From Chryseobacterium pennae (GTDB lineage: Bacteria > Bacteroidota > Bacteroidia > Flavobacteriales > Weeksellaceae), in the NCBI RefSeq assembly GCF_003385515.1, contig NZ_QNVT01000008.1, positions 143,114-207,113 of the forward strand: a DNA stretch of 64,000 bases, given 5' to 3'. The position numbers were made by a program, and so were the translations under genes. The notes beneath the pieces are model-generated. The model was given only the letters and a program-made list of their open reading frames with translations, did no database searches and was not told where the DNA came from. The stretch's first letter is position 1; each line of letters starts with the position of its first letter. This document shows positions 45,921 to 54,212 of this stretch, in pieces.

Positions 45921-47441
45921 TTAATCTGTATTGATGATTTTACTTTGAGGAATTCTGAATTGATTTTGTTTTTCGATTGAAAGTTTATTTTCTGTAAAAA
46001 GAGTTTTGCGTATATCTTCTGGCTTTGGTTGCTCTTCTTTATCTATAAATTCAAAATGGTCTAAAATCATCCGAGATATGGCGCTGGTGTTATCTTTACC
46101 ATTTCTTTTCGGAGCTTCAATGAATCCTTTTTCGATTAATTCTGAAAACAGAAAACCAATTGATTGTAAACTTCCTTTGATTTTTATTTTTTGTGGATCT
46201 GCAATTTTATCATTGTTAGTAGATTTTGATGATTGAGACTCTATTTCTGAGGTAATTCTCTTTTCTAAACCATCTCCTTTATAACCAGTAGTGTGGTGTC
46301 GTAAAAGTTTTTCCCTGTCTCTATCAAATATTCTGTTCATGTGTTTAAAGTGCATATCAATATTATCTGAATCAAAATATTTTAAATCAAAAAAATAAAA
46401 AATTTTATTGTAATAGTATACTAAATGATTTTTATAGGTACCATAATTATCAAATTTATCTTTAGACCTAAAAAAATTAAGATCTTGGTGTAGATTATTT
46501 CCCAGTATATAATAATCAATTTCTTTTATTCTACTGGCTAAAAATTTGAAGTGGTCATTTTTTTCAAAATAATTATGTATGGTTGCATAAATATATTTTT
46601 CCTTAAAATTTTTAAAACTATTTTGGAGATATTTAATTACGTCATCTTCAGTAAAATAAGAAACTATTACATATTTGATTAAATTATTGTTGTCAAATTT
46701 ATTTCCAGTAGAGTTTATATAATCCAAGAAATAATTGTAATCGTGATTTCCATTTTTTCCTATGTTTATTTCGAAACCTGAAAATGTATCAGCTTTAAAA
46801 ACTTCTACTTCATTTATAAAATCTGAAAATTTATTTTGAGATATAAGATTATCTTCATTTAATTGTCGTTCTACAACTGCGAGATGGTTTTTTTCTAATT
46901 GATTAAACAATAGATAAACATCCTTTTTCAAAAATTTGTATAAACTATTAAAATAATCTTTTTTATTGTAATGATAGAAATCTCTTTCGTTTATTATGAA
47001 AACATAATCAATAACTTTTTCTTGTATTTTATCAAAAGTATAAATTAAATCACCTGCTATAGTTTCAAAATATTTTGGGAAATTGGATATTTCTACATCT
47101 CGGCTAAGTTGCCCGTTATGCTCTTCTTGACTATTCTTTGAAAAAAGAATGGTCTCTAAAATTTTAATGTCATCAAAATAATGCCTTTCAATATATTTCT
47201 CTGGTGTTAAAAGTTGATTTTTTTCTTTTTCTATTAGGTAATAATTAAATTCTAGATTTTTGAAAATTTTAAAAAAATCTATTAAAGTATGAAAGTAAAT
47301 ATTGATTTTCACACCTTGATAATCTATTAGCTCTATCTCGTTGAAATGTTTTTCCCAATTTGGATTTGTTTTTAAAATATCCCTTTGAATCTTAATCTTC
47401 CTGTAATTTTGTTGAGAATTTATAACATTGAAAAGCTTCAT
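45921..47441 (-). CDS. Unknown 506-residue protein with winged-helix-like C-terminus
   Basis: No signal peptide or membrane segment. It is strikingly AT-rich and full of Asn, Lys, Phe and Tyr, unlike the flanking patatin gene. The C-terminal 100 residues (KIKGSLQSIGFLFSELIEKG, then NTSAISRMILDHFEF) resemble the winged-helix end of RteC-like proteins of Bacteroidota mobile elements; this is a weak, visual similarity. The rest is not recognised. It lies 176 bases downstream of the three-gene unknown operon, separated from it by palindromic repeat copy 8, so co-transcription is uncertain. Confidence 0.6.
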   Translation of the reverse strand: MKLFNVINSQQNYRKIKIQRDILKTNPNWEKHFNEIELIDYQGVKINIYFHTLIDFFKIFKNLEFNYYLIEKEKNQLLTPEKYIERHYFDDIKILETILFSKNSQEEHNGQLSRDVEISNFPKYFETIAGDLIYTFDKIQEKVIDYVFIINERDFYHYNKKDYFNSLYKFLKKDVYLLFNQLEKNHLAVVERQLNEDNLISQNKFSDFINEVEVFKADTFSGFEINIGKNGNHDYNYFLDYINSTGNKFDNNNLIKYVIVSYFTEDDVIKYLQNSFKNFKEKYIYATIHNYFEKNDHFKFLASRIKEIDYYILGNNLHQDLNFFRSKDKFDNYGTYKNHLVYYYNKIFYFFDLKYFDSDNIDMHFKHMNRIFDRDREKLLRHHTTGYKGDGLEKRITSEIESQSSKSTNNDKIADPQKIKIKGSLQSIGFLFSELIEKGFIEAPKRNGKDNTSAISRMILDHFEFIDKEEQPKPEDIRKTLFTENKLSIEKQNQFRIPQSKIINTD

Positions 47442-47523
47442 ATTTTGAACATTGATAATTGGCTATTATTACAAATTTATAAATAAAATGATTCAGAAAA
47501 TGATTTCGCTTGGAAGAATATTA

Positions 47524-47608
47524 CTGTTGTGCAAAGCTTTCCGATTTTGAGTTAGTAAATAAGATTATCTCTTCTAAACTATCTCCAAAATCAGGTGACT
47601 TCGGCAGC
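47524..47608 (+). repeat. Interspersed palindromic repeat (copy 8, degraded)
   Basis: Left arm GTGCAAAGCTTTCCGATTTT and right arm CTCCAAAATCAGGTGACTTC with the same central TAAATAAGATTAT. It begins just after the stop of the nuclease-like gene. Confidence 0.7.
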
Positions 47609-47617
47609 TAAGTTTTT

Positions 47618-48775
47618 TTACATTTCTGAGACTTTTGGATTTACAAAATATCCAAATTCTTTTTGCACTTTTTTTACATGAGCTTCAAAGTCTTTTGTTA
47701 TTTCTGGAATATCAATGTAGCAAATGTCAAATATAGGAGCTTCTCTATTATCGATTAATATTTTTCCAACAGCAACTCCTATAACTTTTTGAATTTGTGG
47801 ATTTAAGTATCTTGCAACATCACATCGTAAAAGTAATTCTTCTTTTTTGAATTCCCAGTTTTTATCGGATAGTGGCATAAAGACATATGTATAATCTTTA
47901 TCTAAACGTGGCTGGAGCATACGAGCCTGAACTTTTTCTTTAGCTGCGTTTTCTAAACTAATTCCTAAAAGAATTCTTGAAATCCGATCTTCTAAATTGA
48001 TAATTCTTACGGCCTCTTCAAATTCTAAGAATTTTTTATGATTTATTCTATCTTTAAAATTATCTTTAAACAAAAGTTGAATAAAAATATCCCAAATATA
48101 ACTTACTGCTCTTTCATCTTTCCAGGAATTATACTCATCACTTGCTTCATACGACTCCCATAAATCATCATCAAGAATGATTAAATCAGAAAAATTATTA
48201 AGGTTTAGTCCTGTTTTTAAATAGAATGCTAAAAAGTCAGACTCATGAGACGTAATAATTGTTGCTTTTTTATGTAAAGATTCTTTTGATTCAAGATATT
48301 TTGTAAAATCTATAATTGTATCTAATTCATTTAAAATTATAGTTGTTGATTTTTCATCAAAAACAGAAACAAATCCTTTTCCAAAATCACCCATTGGTAA
48401 AGGAAAGTTTGGATTTCCCCGAAACGCTATTGCAACTCTATAAATTTTTCTATTATCTTTTGGAGACAGAGGAATTTTAGTAGAGTAATCTTTCAAAGTA
48501 ATTTCGTCTGAACTCTGAATATATTTTTCTGCTCCATATATTTGTTTAACGGAATCATCAATAGCTTTTCTCACCCATCTTTCATAATTTACATCATCAT
48601 CAAAATGATTAGACATTTTAATATCTTTAACTGATATGATAATAATTATATCTCCACATACAATTAAGATATCACACAATTCTTTATTATTTTTTCCAAT
48701 AGGATTTGGATAACTCCAAAATGGTAAAAATGATTTTTCACATAATTCTGAAACATATTTTTCTGAAGTTGTCAT
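47618..48775 (-). CDS. Unknown protein with PD-(D/E)xK nuclease-like N-terminus
   Basis: This is a 385-residue protein. Near the start, NKELCDILIVCGDIIIIISVKD has the order expected for a PD-(D/E)xK nuclease core: an acid in the helix, D in the first strand, a hydrophobic hairpin, then x-K. The following ERWVRKAIDDSVKQIYGAEKYI resembles segments of restriction-endonuclease-like proteins. The rest is unassigned. It is last in a tight operon with the genes at 48788 (12 bases apart) and 49356. Very AT-rich. A defence or mobile-element role is inferred from composition, operon form and the nuclease-like motif. Confidence 0.6.
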   Translation of the reverse strand: MTTSEKYVSELCEKSFLPFWSYPNPIGKNNKELCDILIVCGDIIIIISVKDIKMSNHFDDDVNYERWVRKAIDDSVKQIYGAEKYIQSSDEITLKDYSTKIPLSPKDNRKIYRVAIAFRGNPNFPLPMGDFGKGFVSVFDEKSTTIILNELDTIIDFTKYLESKESLHKKATIITSHESDFLAFYLKTGLNLNNFSDLIILDDDLWESYEASDEYNSWKDERAVSYIWDIFIQLLFKDNFKDRINHKKFLEFEEAVRIINLEDRISRILLGISLENAAKEKVQARMLQPRLDKDYTYVFMPLSDKNWEFKKEELLLRCDVARYLNPQIQKVIGVAVGKILIDNREAPIFDICYIDIPEITKDFEAHVKKVQKEFGYFVNPKVSEM

Positions 48776-48787
48776 TTTAGAAATGTT

Positions 48788-49354
48788 TTATTCAAATAGA
48801 TATTTTTTTATTTTATCAGTAACAAAACTTAAAAGTATTTTTTCTCCTATACCAGATAAAATTTTTATCCCTTTAGTGAGTTTTGGTTTCTGGTTATAAA
48901 GTTCTGCTTCACTATTAATTTTTTCTTCAAAAATTTTATAAATATCATTAAAAACTGTAGTGAAGTTAGATTGGTCAAATTCTACAAAATTTATATTTTC
49001 TATTTCAGTGCTAAAGACATCGAAAAATATTATTACAGGAAATTTTATCTTCTCTTGTATATCAAATGGTTCTAGAAATATTTCATTAAAACTTTTAAAG
49101 ATATTTTTGTCGCTGTGTTCTAGATAGAAAACATCTAAGTTTTTTCCAGTCAGTCTGTCAAGTCTGACAAAAGCTCCTTTATCTCTTAATAATTTTTTAA
49201 TATTCTTATCATTATAATCATACAGCAAAAAAGCAAAAATTTTACGGATGTTATTTTTTTTTGATTCTTCACAAATTTGTATAAACCTCGTATAGAAGGA
49301 GTCAAGAGAATGTCCAATTCCCTTACCTTTCCCTTGTTCATGAATAGTTATCAT
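48788..49354 (-). CDS. Unknown protein of the AT-rich operon
   Basis: This is a 188-residue protein without signal or membrane segment. It starts MITIHEQGKGKGIGHSLDSF. Alternating strands and helices (KIFAFLLYDYNDKNIKKLL, KFPVIIFFDVF) suggest a small alpha/beta fold. No family recognised. It begins one base after the stop of the upstream gene, so the two are translationally coupled. Confidence 0.6.
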   Translation of the reverse strand: MITIHEQGKGKGIGHSLDSFYTRFIQICEESKKNNIRKIFAFLLYDYNDKNIKKLLRDKGAFVRLDRLTGKNLDVFYLEHSDKNIFKSFNEIFLEPFDIQEKIKFPVIIFFDVFSTEIENINFVEFDQSNFTTVFNDIYKIFEEKINSEAELYNQKPKLTKGIKILSGIGEKILLSFVTDKIKKYLFE

Positions 49355-49355
49355 A

Positions 49356-49892
49356 TTAATTAAATTTGTTCAAAATCCTTTCTTTGAATTCCTGAAAGTA
49401 CTGACGAAGTTTTACATAATCAGGATCATTAATAGACCTTACAACTCTAATTTCTGACAATAAAAAATCAACAAGATCCCGTTTGTTAACACTGTCAGCA
49501 GTGTCACTAGTATATATCAGATATGCTGGAATATGTATTCCGTAGGCTCTGTCCTGTACAAGATAATAAATATCTTTACATATTAGCCCAAATACAATAT
49601 TCTTTGTCATGCCTTGGCTTCTGCTTAGGTTTAGATAATCAGGTTTTTTATTTATTTCATCAATATATTTTTGAAATTGTTCAATTATTAAAAACTTTGC
49701 TTGCTCACTGTCTTTTTTATTGCTGCATCGAATTAAATGTTCTTTAGTTTCTAATATTTCATTTTCTACATTTGAAATTTCTTGTTCAGTTTGAAGTAAA
49801 TTATCTGTATAATTTAAATCTCTTTGAATTTTCAAGGTCACTAATTGTTCTTCTAGACTAATTAATTCTTTTAAAAGTTGATTTTCAGTCAT
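49356..49892 (-). CDS. Unknown protein with N-terminal coiled coil
   Basis: This is a 178-residue protein. Residues 1-55 are a leucine- and glutamate-rich coiled coil (LLKELISLEEQLVTLKIQ, NVENEILETKEHLI). The rest is a compact domain (NIVFGLICKDIYYLVQDRAY). No signal peptide. It is the first gene of a three-gene operon (49892 to 47618). The family is not recognised. The AT-rich region before it (49893-50065) has no exact promoter box. Confidence 0.6.
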   Translation of the reverse strand: MTENQLLKELISLEEQLVTLKIQRDLNYTDNLLQTEQEISNVENEILETKEHLIRCSNKKDSEQAKFLIIEQFQKYIDEINKKPDYLNLSRSQGMTKNIVFGLICKDIYYLVQDRAYGIHIPAYLIYTSDTADSVNKRDLVDFLLSEIRVVRSINDPDYVKLRQYFQEFKERILNKFN

Positions 49893-50065
49893 TATGCTGT
49901 TAATTTAATAATTGTTTAAATTTTATTAAAAATAATATATTTGTTGCAATGCATGTTATGGATTCCCGTAAACGATAAATATAAAAAATAGCTTAAATTT
50001 TCTACTCAGTATTTTACCGGAATTTTTATTTAAGTATTAAAAAAAATAATCTTCAAAATTTCGTC

Positions 50066-50095
50066 ACAAAAAAAATCCCAACTTTCGTCAGGATT
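50066..50095 (-). terminator. Terminator of the XRE regulator gene
   Basis: On the minus strand AATCCTGAC-GAAA-GTTGGGATT forms a 9-base stem with two G-U pairs and a GAAA loop, followed by eight T. Confidence 0.75.
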
Positions 50096-50327
50096 ATTCA
50101 TTTATAAGTTTAAAGAAATCAGATAAACTAATTTTTCTTGCTTCACATATTTTAAAAAGTGTTTCAACGGGTATTCTGTATGTTTCTTCACTTTTAATTT
50201 TTCTAATGGTACTTTCTTCTACACCATGATTTTTGGCAAAAGAATTTTGTGACTTGCCTTCTTGAAGCCAAGGTATCAACCATTTTTTTGTAATGTATAA
50301 ACAAATTTTTTCGTTTATATCTGTCAT
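50094..50327 (-). CDS. Small XRE-type helix-turn-helix regulator
   Basis: The frame is open further upstream, but the ATG at 50327 is the natural start: 77 residues beginning MTDINEKICLYITKKWL. The helix-turn-helix is QNSFAKNHGVEESTIRKIKS, followed by the common YRIPVETLFKICEARKISLS. The upstream extension is rich in Ser, Cys and Phe and overlaps the divergent gene, so it is not used. The perfect palindrome at 50357-50380 lies 29 bases before the start and is the likely operator, giving autoregulation and control of the divergent gene. Confidence 0.8.
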   Translation of the reverse strand: MTDINEKICLYITKKWLIPWLQEGKSQNSFAKNHGVEESTIRKIKSEETYRIPVETLFKICEARKISLSDFFKLINE

Positions 50328-50356
50328 AGAACAAATGAAATAATTAAATAATAAAA

Positions 50357-50380
50357 AATTACGGTCGATCGACCGTAATT
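50357..50380. promoter_or_regulatory. Perfect 24-base palindrome, probable XRE operator
   Basis: The half-site is AATTACGGTCGA, followed directly by its exact reverse complement. It sits between the divergent starts at 50327 (minus) and 50419 (plus), 29 and 38 bases away. It is GC-rich inside an AT-rich spacer, so it stands out. Confidence 0.75.
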
Positions 50381-50418
50381 GGATTTGTTTTATTACTTTT
50401 ATAAAAAAATACAAACTC

Positions 50419-50964
50419 ATGAAAAAGATAAAAACACATTTCGATACCCGGTTTCGGGCAGATAACAAGCACTCCGGGTTACAGCTGATGGAAACTTTCT
50501 TCCATTTCAATGAGCTGGATGATTCCAAAGAAATGCTCAGCAACTTAGTGAACTATGCGGTAAAGAGAAATAGCTGGATTCATGAAGATCCGGAAGTGAT
50601 CTTCCAGTTTCATCAATCGATGAGGTCGTTGATCCGGGCAGGGTATCTCATGATGCTGAAGGAAAGAAAATGGACTGTAGATACCCAACCGGAGAAGATT
50701 TCCCCGTGGGTTCTTGGTCTGCTTTCGGAGAAGGAATACAGAAATCCGCTGCTGGTTTTCAAAAAAGCATTCAGAGCATACACCCTCAGAGAATTTGATT
50801 ATTTTATGTCCGGAATCGTCTATTTTTCCATGGGCGTCTATGAAAATCTACCGGAAAGGAATATCGTGATGCCCTACATTCATACGGTTAAAATGCTGGA
50901 TGCCGCACACCTTATCATTCAAAGAAGGAGAGAAAAGAAAATAACTAACATCAATGAAGGATAA
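50419..50964 (+). CDS. Unknown helical protein, divergent from the XRE regulator
   Basis: This is a 181-residue protein, all-helical in appearance (HSGLQLMETFFHFNELDD, FKKAFRAYTLREFDYFM), without signal peptide. It has many charged residues and a basic end (RREKKITNINEG). The family is not recognised. Base composition is richer in G+C than the AT-rich operon next to it. Likely repressed or controlled by the XRE protein through the palindrome at 50357. Confidence 0.65.
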   Translation: MKKIKTHFDTRFRADNKHSGLQLMETFFHFNELDDSKEMLSNLVNYAVKRNSWIHEDPEVIFQFHQSMRSLIRAGYLMMLKERKWTVDTQPEKISPWVLGLLSEKEYRNPLLVFKKAFRAYTLREFDYFMSGIVYFSMGVYENLPERNIVMPYIHTVKMLDAAHLIIQRRREKKITNINEG

Positions 50965-51024
50965 GAGGGTTGTGTATACATTATTGGTTCAGATGATTAA
51001 TGTATTGATGAAGTATTTTTTTAG

Positions 51025-51176
51025 ACGCAAAGTTTTAGCTTCATTATGCCTATTTTCAGGGAGCCAAGGATAGAATCAACTTTGTTGATTCGTTGAAGCG
51101 TGTGGATAAGCATATTGCTTCATTAGGGAAAAAGTCGCTCCTTACAATAAAGCAGAATTACTCATATACTTTGCGT
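51025..51176. repeat. MITE-like repeat (copy 1)
   Basis: It starts ACGCAAAGTTTT and ends ACTTTGCGT, forming short terminal inverted repeats. The centre has GAATCAACTTTGTTGATTC (51073-51091, palindromic) and CCTTACAATAAAGCAGAAT. The same pieces occur in the same order at 52954-53118. No coding capacity. Confidence 0.7.
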
Positions 51177-51230
51177 TTATCAAATAATTTCAAATATGAT
51201 TTACATCTATCGTAAACATCGTAGATACAT

Positions 51231-51255
51231 AAAAAAAGCCCCTTTTTTCAGGGGC
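51231..51255 (-). terminator. Terminator of the surface protein gene
   Basis: On the minus strand GCCCCTGAAAAAAGGGGC is followed by seven T, 22 bases beyond the stop codon at 51278. Confidence 0.9.
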
Positions 51256-51277
51256 ATTCTATTTTAGAGGTATTATA

Positions 51278-52495
51278 TTATTGCGCTCTTACTTGCTCAA
51301 TCTTGATGTATATTTTAGAAAGGTTGGGCTGGGCACTGCCTGAAGTAGGGGCTCCTGCCATAATGGTTGCGGTATAAGCGGTTTTTGAAGAAGCATTACT
51401 GTCTATCCAGGTATATCTTCTATGTTCAGGTCCGCCACTGGCTCCATCTATAATCCCTACATTCCCCCAATAAGCGCTTCCTACTGCCCCAGTGCCTTGA
51501 GGAAACCACGTAGCTGTTGCATCTCCCATACCACCCCATACTCCTGAAGTAATATTGTTGGTTGTTACCGCTGCGCCAATATAACCACCATATTCGGTAT
51601 TATAATTCCAATATAGATTAACGGTAGAACCTGTATTATTATACAATTGTACATTAGGAATTGCAGCGGTTGTACCACTTGTGGTATCAAATATTACCCT
51701 GATCGAATACTTACCATCTGGGGTAGTTAAAGGAAAAGTATAGGCTTGTTTCCCGTTGGAATCGGTTGTGAGGGTTGAATATCCCATCGCAGCAAGATCT
51801 GAAATGTCTGCACGGCTGGTATTTCCCACGGTAGCAGTACAGTTTTGTCCTGCTGTTAAGAAAGGAATTGCAGTGCTGTTTAGAGGAAGAGTCATATTAT
51901 TACCAGTGGTAGGAGTTCCGGTCACTGAGAATACCAATTCGCCGTCACCAAACTCTAAAGTTCCGGGTCTTAGCTGGAAGGTTAATCCATTCACTGTAAA
52001 AGGAGCACCTGAATTATATGAACCTCCGTTTCCCTGGGTATAGGTAACTCTCAGGTTTCCGTTGAAAGGAGTACCGGCAGTATAGGTAGAAGGATTTAAG
52101 TAGGCTGTATTACATTGTAATGCTGAAATCACTGGAGTGCTGGTATTTGTAGCCTGTGTAAGTCTTTGCCATACTGTTCCGTCAAAATAATAATAGCCCA
52201 TAGCAGTAACATTGATACGTTGTCCTGTAGCATCACCACCAGTTACATCTGTAATGTAAATTAATGCTCCTTGCTGATTGCTGTTATAGGTAGCTGTATT
52301 TACAGTAAGCTCAGCTCTTGTAAGCCTCGGAGCCTGCAATCCGAATGTTTGTGTGTTATCCGTAATCACTCCTGAACCATCTCTTTTAGCAGATACATCC
52401 ACTGTTGTTTTGGGTACATTAGTATTGAAACCTACTTGGGCAAATGCGAATCCAGAGATAAGAATAGCACTGAATTGTGTAAATTTTGTTTTCAT
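51278..52495 (-). CDS. Secreted surface protein of unknown function
   Basis: This is a 405-residue protein with a signal peptide ending FAFAQ (20). The first 100 residues are the module common to many Flavobacteriales surface proteins: GFNTNVPKTTVDVSAKRDGS, LQAPRLTRAELT, QGALIYITDVTGG and GYYYFDGTVWQRL. The rest is Thr-, Gly- and Asn-rich and beta-like. There is no Por-type C-terminal sorting domain that I can see. Likely an outer surface or released protein; function unknown. Transcribed alone. Confidence 0.7.
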   Translation of the reverse strand: MKTKFTQFSAILISGFAFAQVGFNTNVPKTTVDVSAKRDGSGVITDNTQTFGLQAPRLTRAELTVNTATYNSNQQGALIYITDVTGGDATGQRINVTAMGYYYFDGTVWQRLTQATNTSTPVISALQCNTAYLNPSTYTAGTPFNGNLRVTYTQGNGGSYNSGAPFTVNGLTFQLRPGTLEFGDGELVFSVTGTPTTGNNMTLPLNSTAIPFLTAGQNCTATVGNTSRADISDLAAMGYSTLTTDSNGKQAYTFPLTTPDGKYSIRVIFDTTSGTTAAIPNVQLYNNTGSTVNLYWNYNTEYGGYIGAAVTTNNITSGVWGGMGDATATWFPQGTGAVGSAYWGNVGIIDGASGGPEHRRYTWIDSNASSKTAYTATIMAGAPTSGSAQPNLSKIYIKIEQVRAQ

Positions 52496-53240
52496 GTTGG
52501 GTGTTATTTTGGGTAAGTCAAATATAACTTTTTTTTAATGAAAAAATAAAAAAAAACCTTTATAGTTGAATAAAATTAATTAATACGTAATATTATATTA
52601 GAATGTGTAGATTTTAAATGGTTTTGTAATGGTTTTAATTTCAGTATTTTATGTTTGATTAAAGCTGTTTATGTCAAATTTTGTAAAATTCTATTTTTCT
52701 CTGAAATAAGATTATTTTTATATATGTACAGATATTTGTATTTATTATTTTATTTAAATCGGTTCTAATGTCCTGAAAATTATCACCAAATGTATTATTG
52801 TTAAACATAAATGGTTACCAATGAATTTGGTAAATTGTCCGGGACTTAAAATATTCCAGTTGAATTTTCTTGATAGAATTCTCAGTTGTAAACACTTTTT
52901 TAAGTATCCAATTTAAATAGGGTCTGAGATTGTACAAATGATGTGTTTCTCTGACGCAAAGTTTTCATTTTTGAAACTGTTGATGATAAGTGAGCAAAGC
53001 ATTGCAACTTCGCCGCCGATGAAGAATACAGCTAAAACGTCTGCTTCATCGAATCAACTTTGTTGATTCTGTTCTTTGCCTCCTTACAATAAAGCGGAAT
53101 GATTAATGAACTTTGCGTTCATTCTTTTAATGCAAAAATCAGATCAAATAATTAAAAAATAGCATTTTTCTGCATTATTCTACTGGTTAATTTTGCGGCA
53201 ATAAAGAGATTGGTTAAACGTCCAATGGACAGTATAGAAT
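52496..53240. other. Gene-free stretch with repeat
   Basis: 745 bases without a convincing gene. The left 450 bases are very AT-rich and must hold the promoter of the surface protein gene. The right part contains the MITE-like repeat copy 2 (52954-53118). Confidence 0.6.
52954..53118. repeat. MITE-like repeat (copy 2)
   Basis: ACGCAAAGTTTT at the left end and ACTTTGCGT at the right end are short inverted ends. GAATCAACTTTGTTGATTC lies at 53051-53069 and CCTTACAATAAAGCGGAAT follows. It matches copy 1 at 51025-51176, with differing spacers. Confidence 0.7.
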
Positions 53241-54212
53241 ATGGAAATGATGATAACAAAAATTACAGAAAACGATATAGCAGAACTACAGGAGATCAGT
53301 AAAAAAACGTTCTCCGAAACATTCTCTGCGGATAATACAGAAGAAAGCATGGCGCAATATCTTGAAACAAGTTTTGCAACAGAAAAGCTTCTTACTGAAC
53401 TCAACGACAGAAACTCCGAATTCTACTTTGCCAAACTGGATCATAAAGTCATTGGATATTTAAAACTCAACACCGGCTCATCACAGACTGAAATGAAAGG
53501 AGGTCATGCGCTTGAAATTGAAAGGATCTATGTTTCTAAAGACTTTCACGGAAAGAAAGTAGGACAGGCCCTTTATGACAAAGCGATTGCCATTGCCACA
53601 GAAAAAAATGCAGATTACGTTTGGCTGGGCGTTTGGGAAAACAATTTGAGGGCTATTAACTTTTACAGAAAAAATGGATTTAAAGAGTTTGATAAACATA
53701 TTTTCAGACTCGGAAATGAAGAGCAGACCGATATTATGATGAAACTGGATTTAAAAAGCAACACAATGAAAATTGAATTTTTTATAAAATCATTCGAAGA
53801 ATTATCCACCCTCGAACTTTACAACATATTAAAATTAAGAAGCGAAATATTTATTATAGAACAGAATTGTGTATACCAGGATATTGATGATAAAGATTTA
53901 AAATGCCACCACCTGATGTGTTTAGTAGATGGAAATCTGGCGGGATATACCCGAATTGTTCCACATGGTCTTACCTATGAAGACGCTTCAATTGGCCGTG
54001 TTGTGATTGGGTTAGATTATAGAGGATTGGGATTGGGAAAACGGCTGATGGAACATTCCATCAAAGGCTGTCAGGATATTCTTAAGGAATCCAAAATCCG
54101 GATCAGTGCCCAATTGTACCTGCTGAAATTTTACAATGCTCTAGGCTTTAAAGAGGTAGGAAGTCCTTACGATGAAGACGGTATTCCGCATATAGAAATG
54201 GTTTTAAACTAA
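53241..54212 (+). CDS. Fused double GNAT acetyltransferase (GNAT + ElaA-like)
   Basis: This is a 323-residue protein. Residues 1-170 form a complete GNAT: EIERIYVSKDFHGKKVGQAL (acetyl-CoA loop) and NLRAINFYRKNGFKEF. From residue about 175 (MKIEFFIKSFEELSTLELYN) a second, ElaA-type GNAT begins: LRSEIFIIEQNCVYQDID, SIGRVVIGLDYRGLGLGKRL and FYNALGFKEVG. An internal Met at the junction, where a separate gene would start, suggests two genes fused by loss of a stop codon. The gene start could also be one of the next two Met codons (53247, 53250). Acceptors are unknown. Its end overlaps the convergent LysR gene by 9 bases. Confidence 0.8.
   Translation: MEMMITKITENDIAELQEISKKTFSETFSADNTEESMAQYLETSFATEKLLTELNDRNSEFYFAKLDHKVIGYLKLNTGSSQTEMKGGHALEIERIYVSKDFHGKKVGQALYDKAIAIATEKNADYVWLGVWENNLRAINFYRKNGFKEFDKHIFRLGNEEQTDIMMKLDLKSNTMKIEFFIKSFEELSTLELYNILKLRSEIFIIEQNCVYQDIDDKDLKCHHLMCLVDGNLAGYTRIVPHGLTYEDASIGRVVIGLDYRGLGLGKRLMEHSIKGCQDILKESKIRISAQLYLLKFYNALGFKEVGSPYDEDGIPHIEMVLN

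Noticed and set aside
50328..50543. Upstream extension of the XRE regulator to 149 residues
   Set aside because: It would cross the palindrome and overlap the divergent gene; the 77-residue start fits the family.
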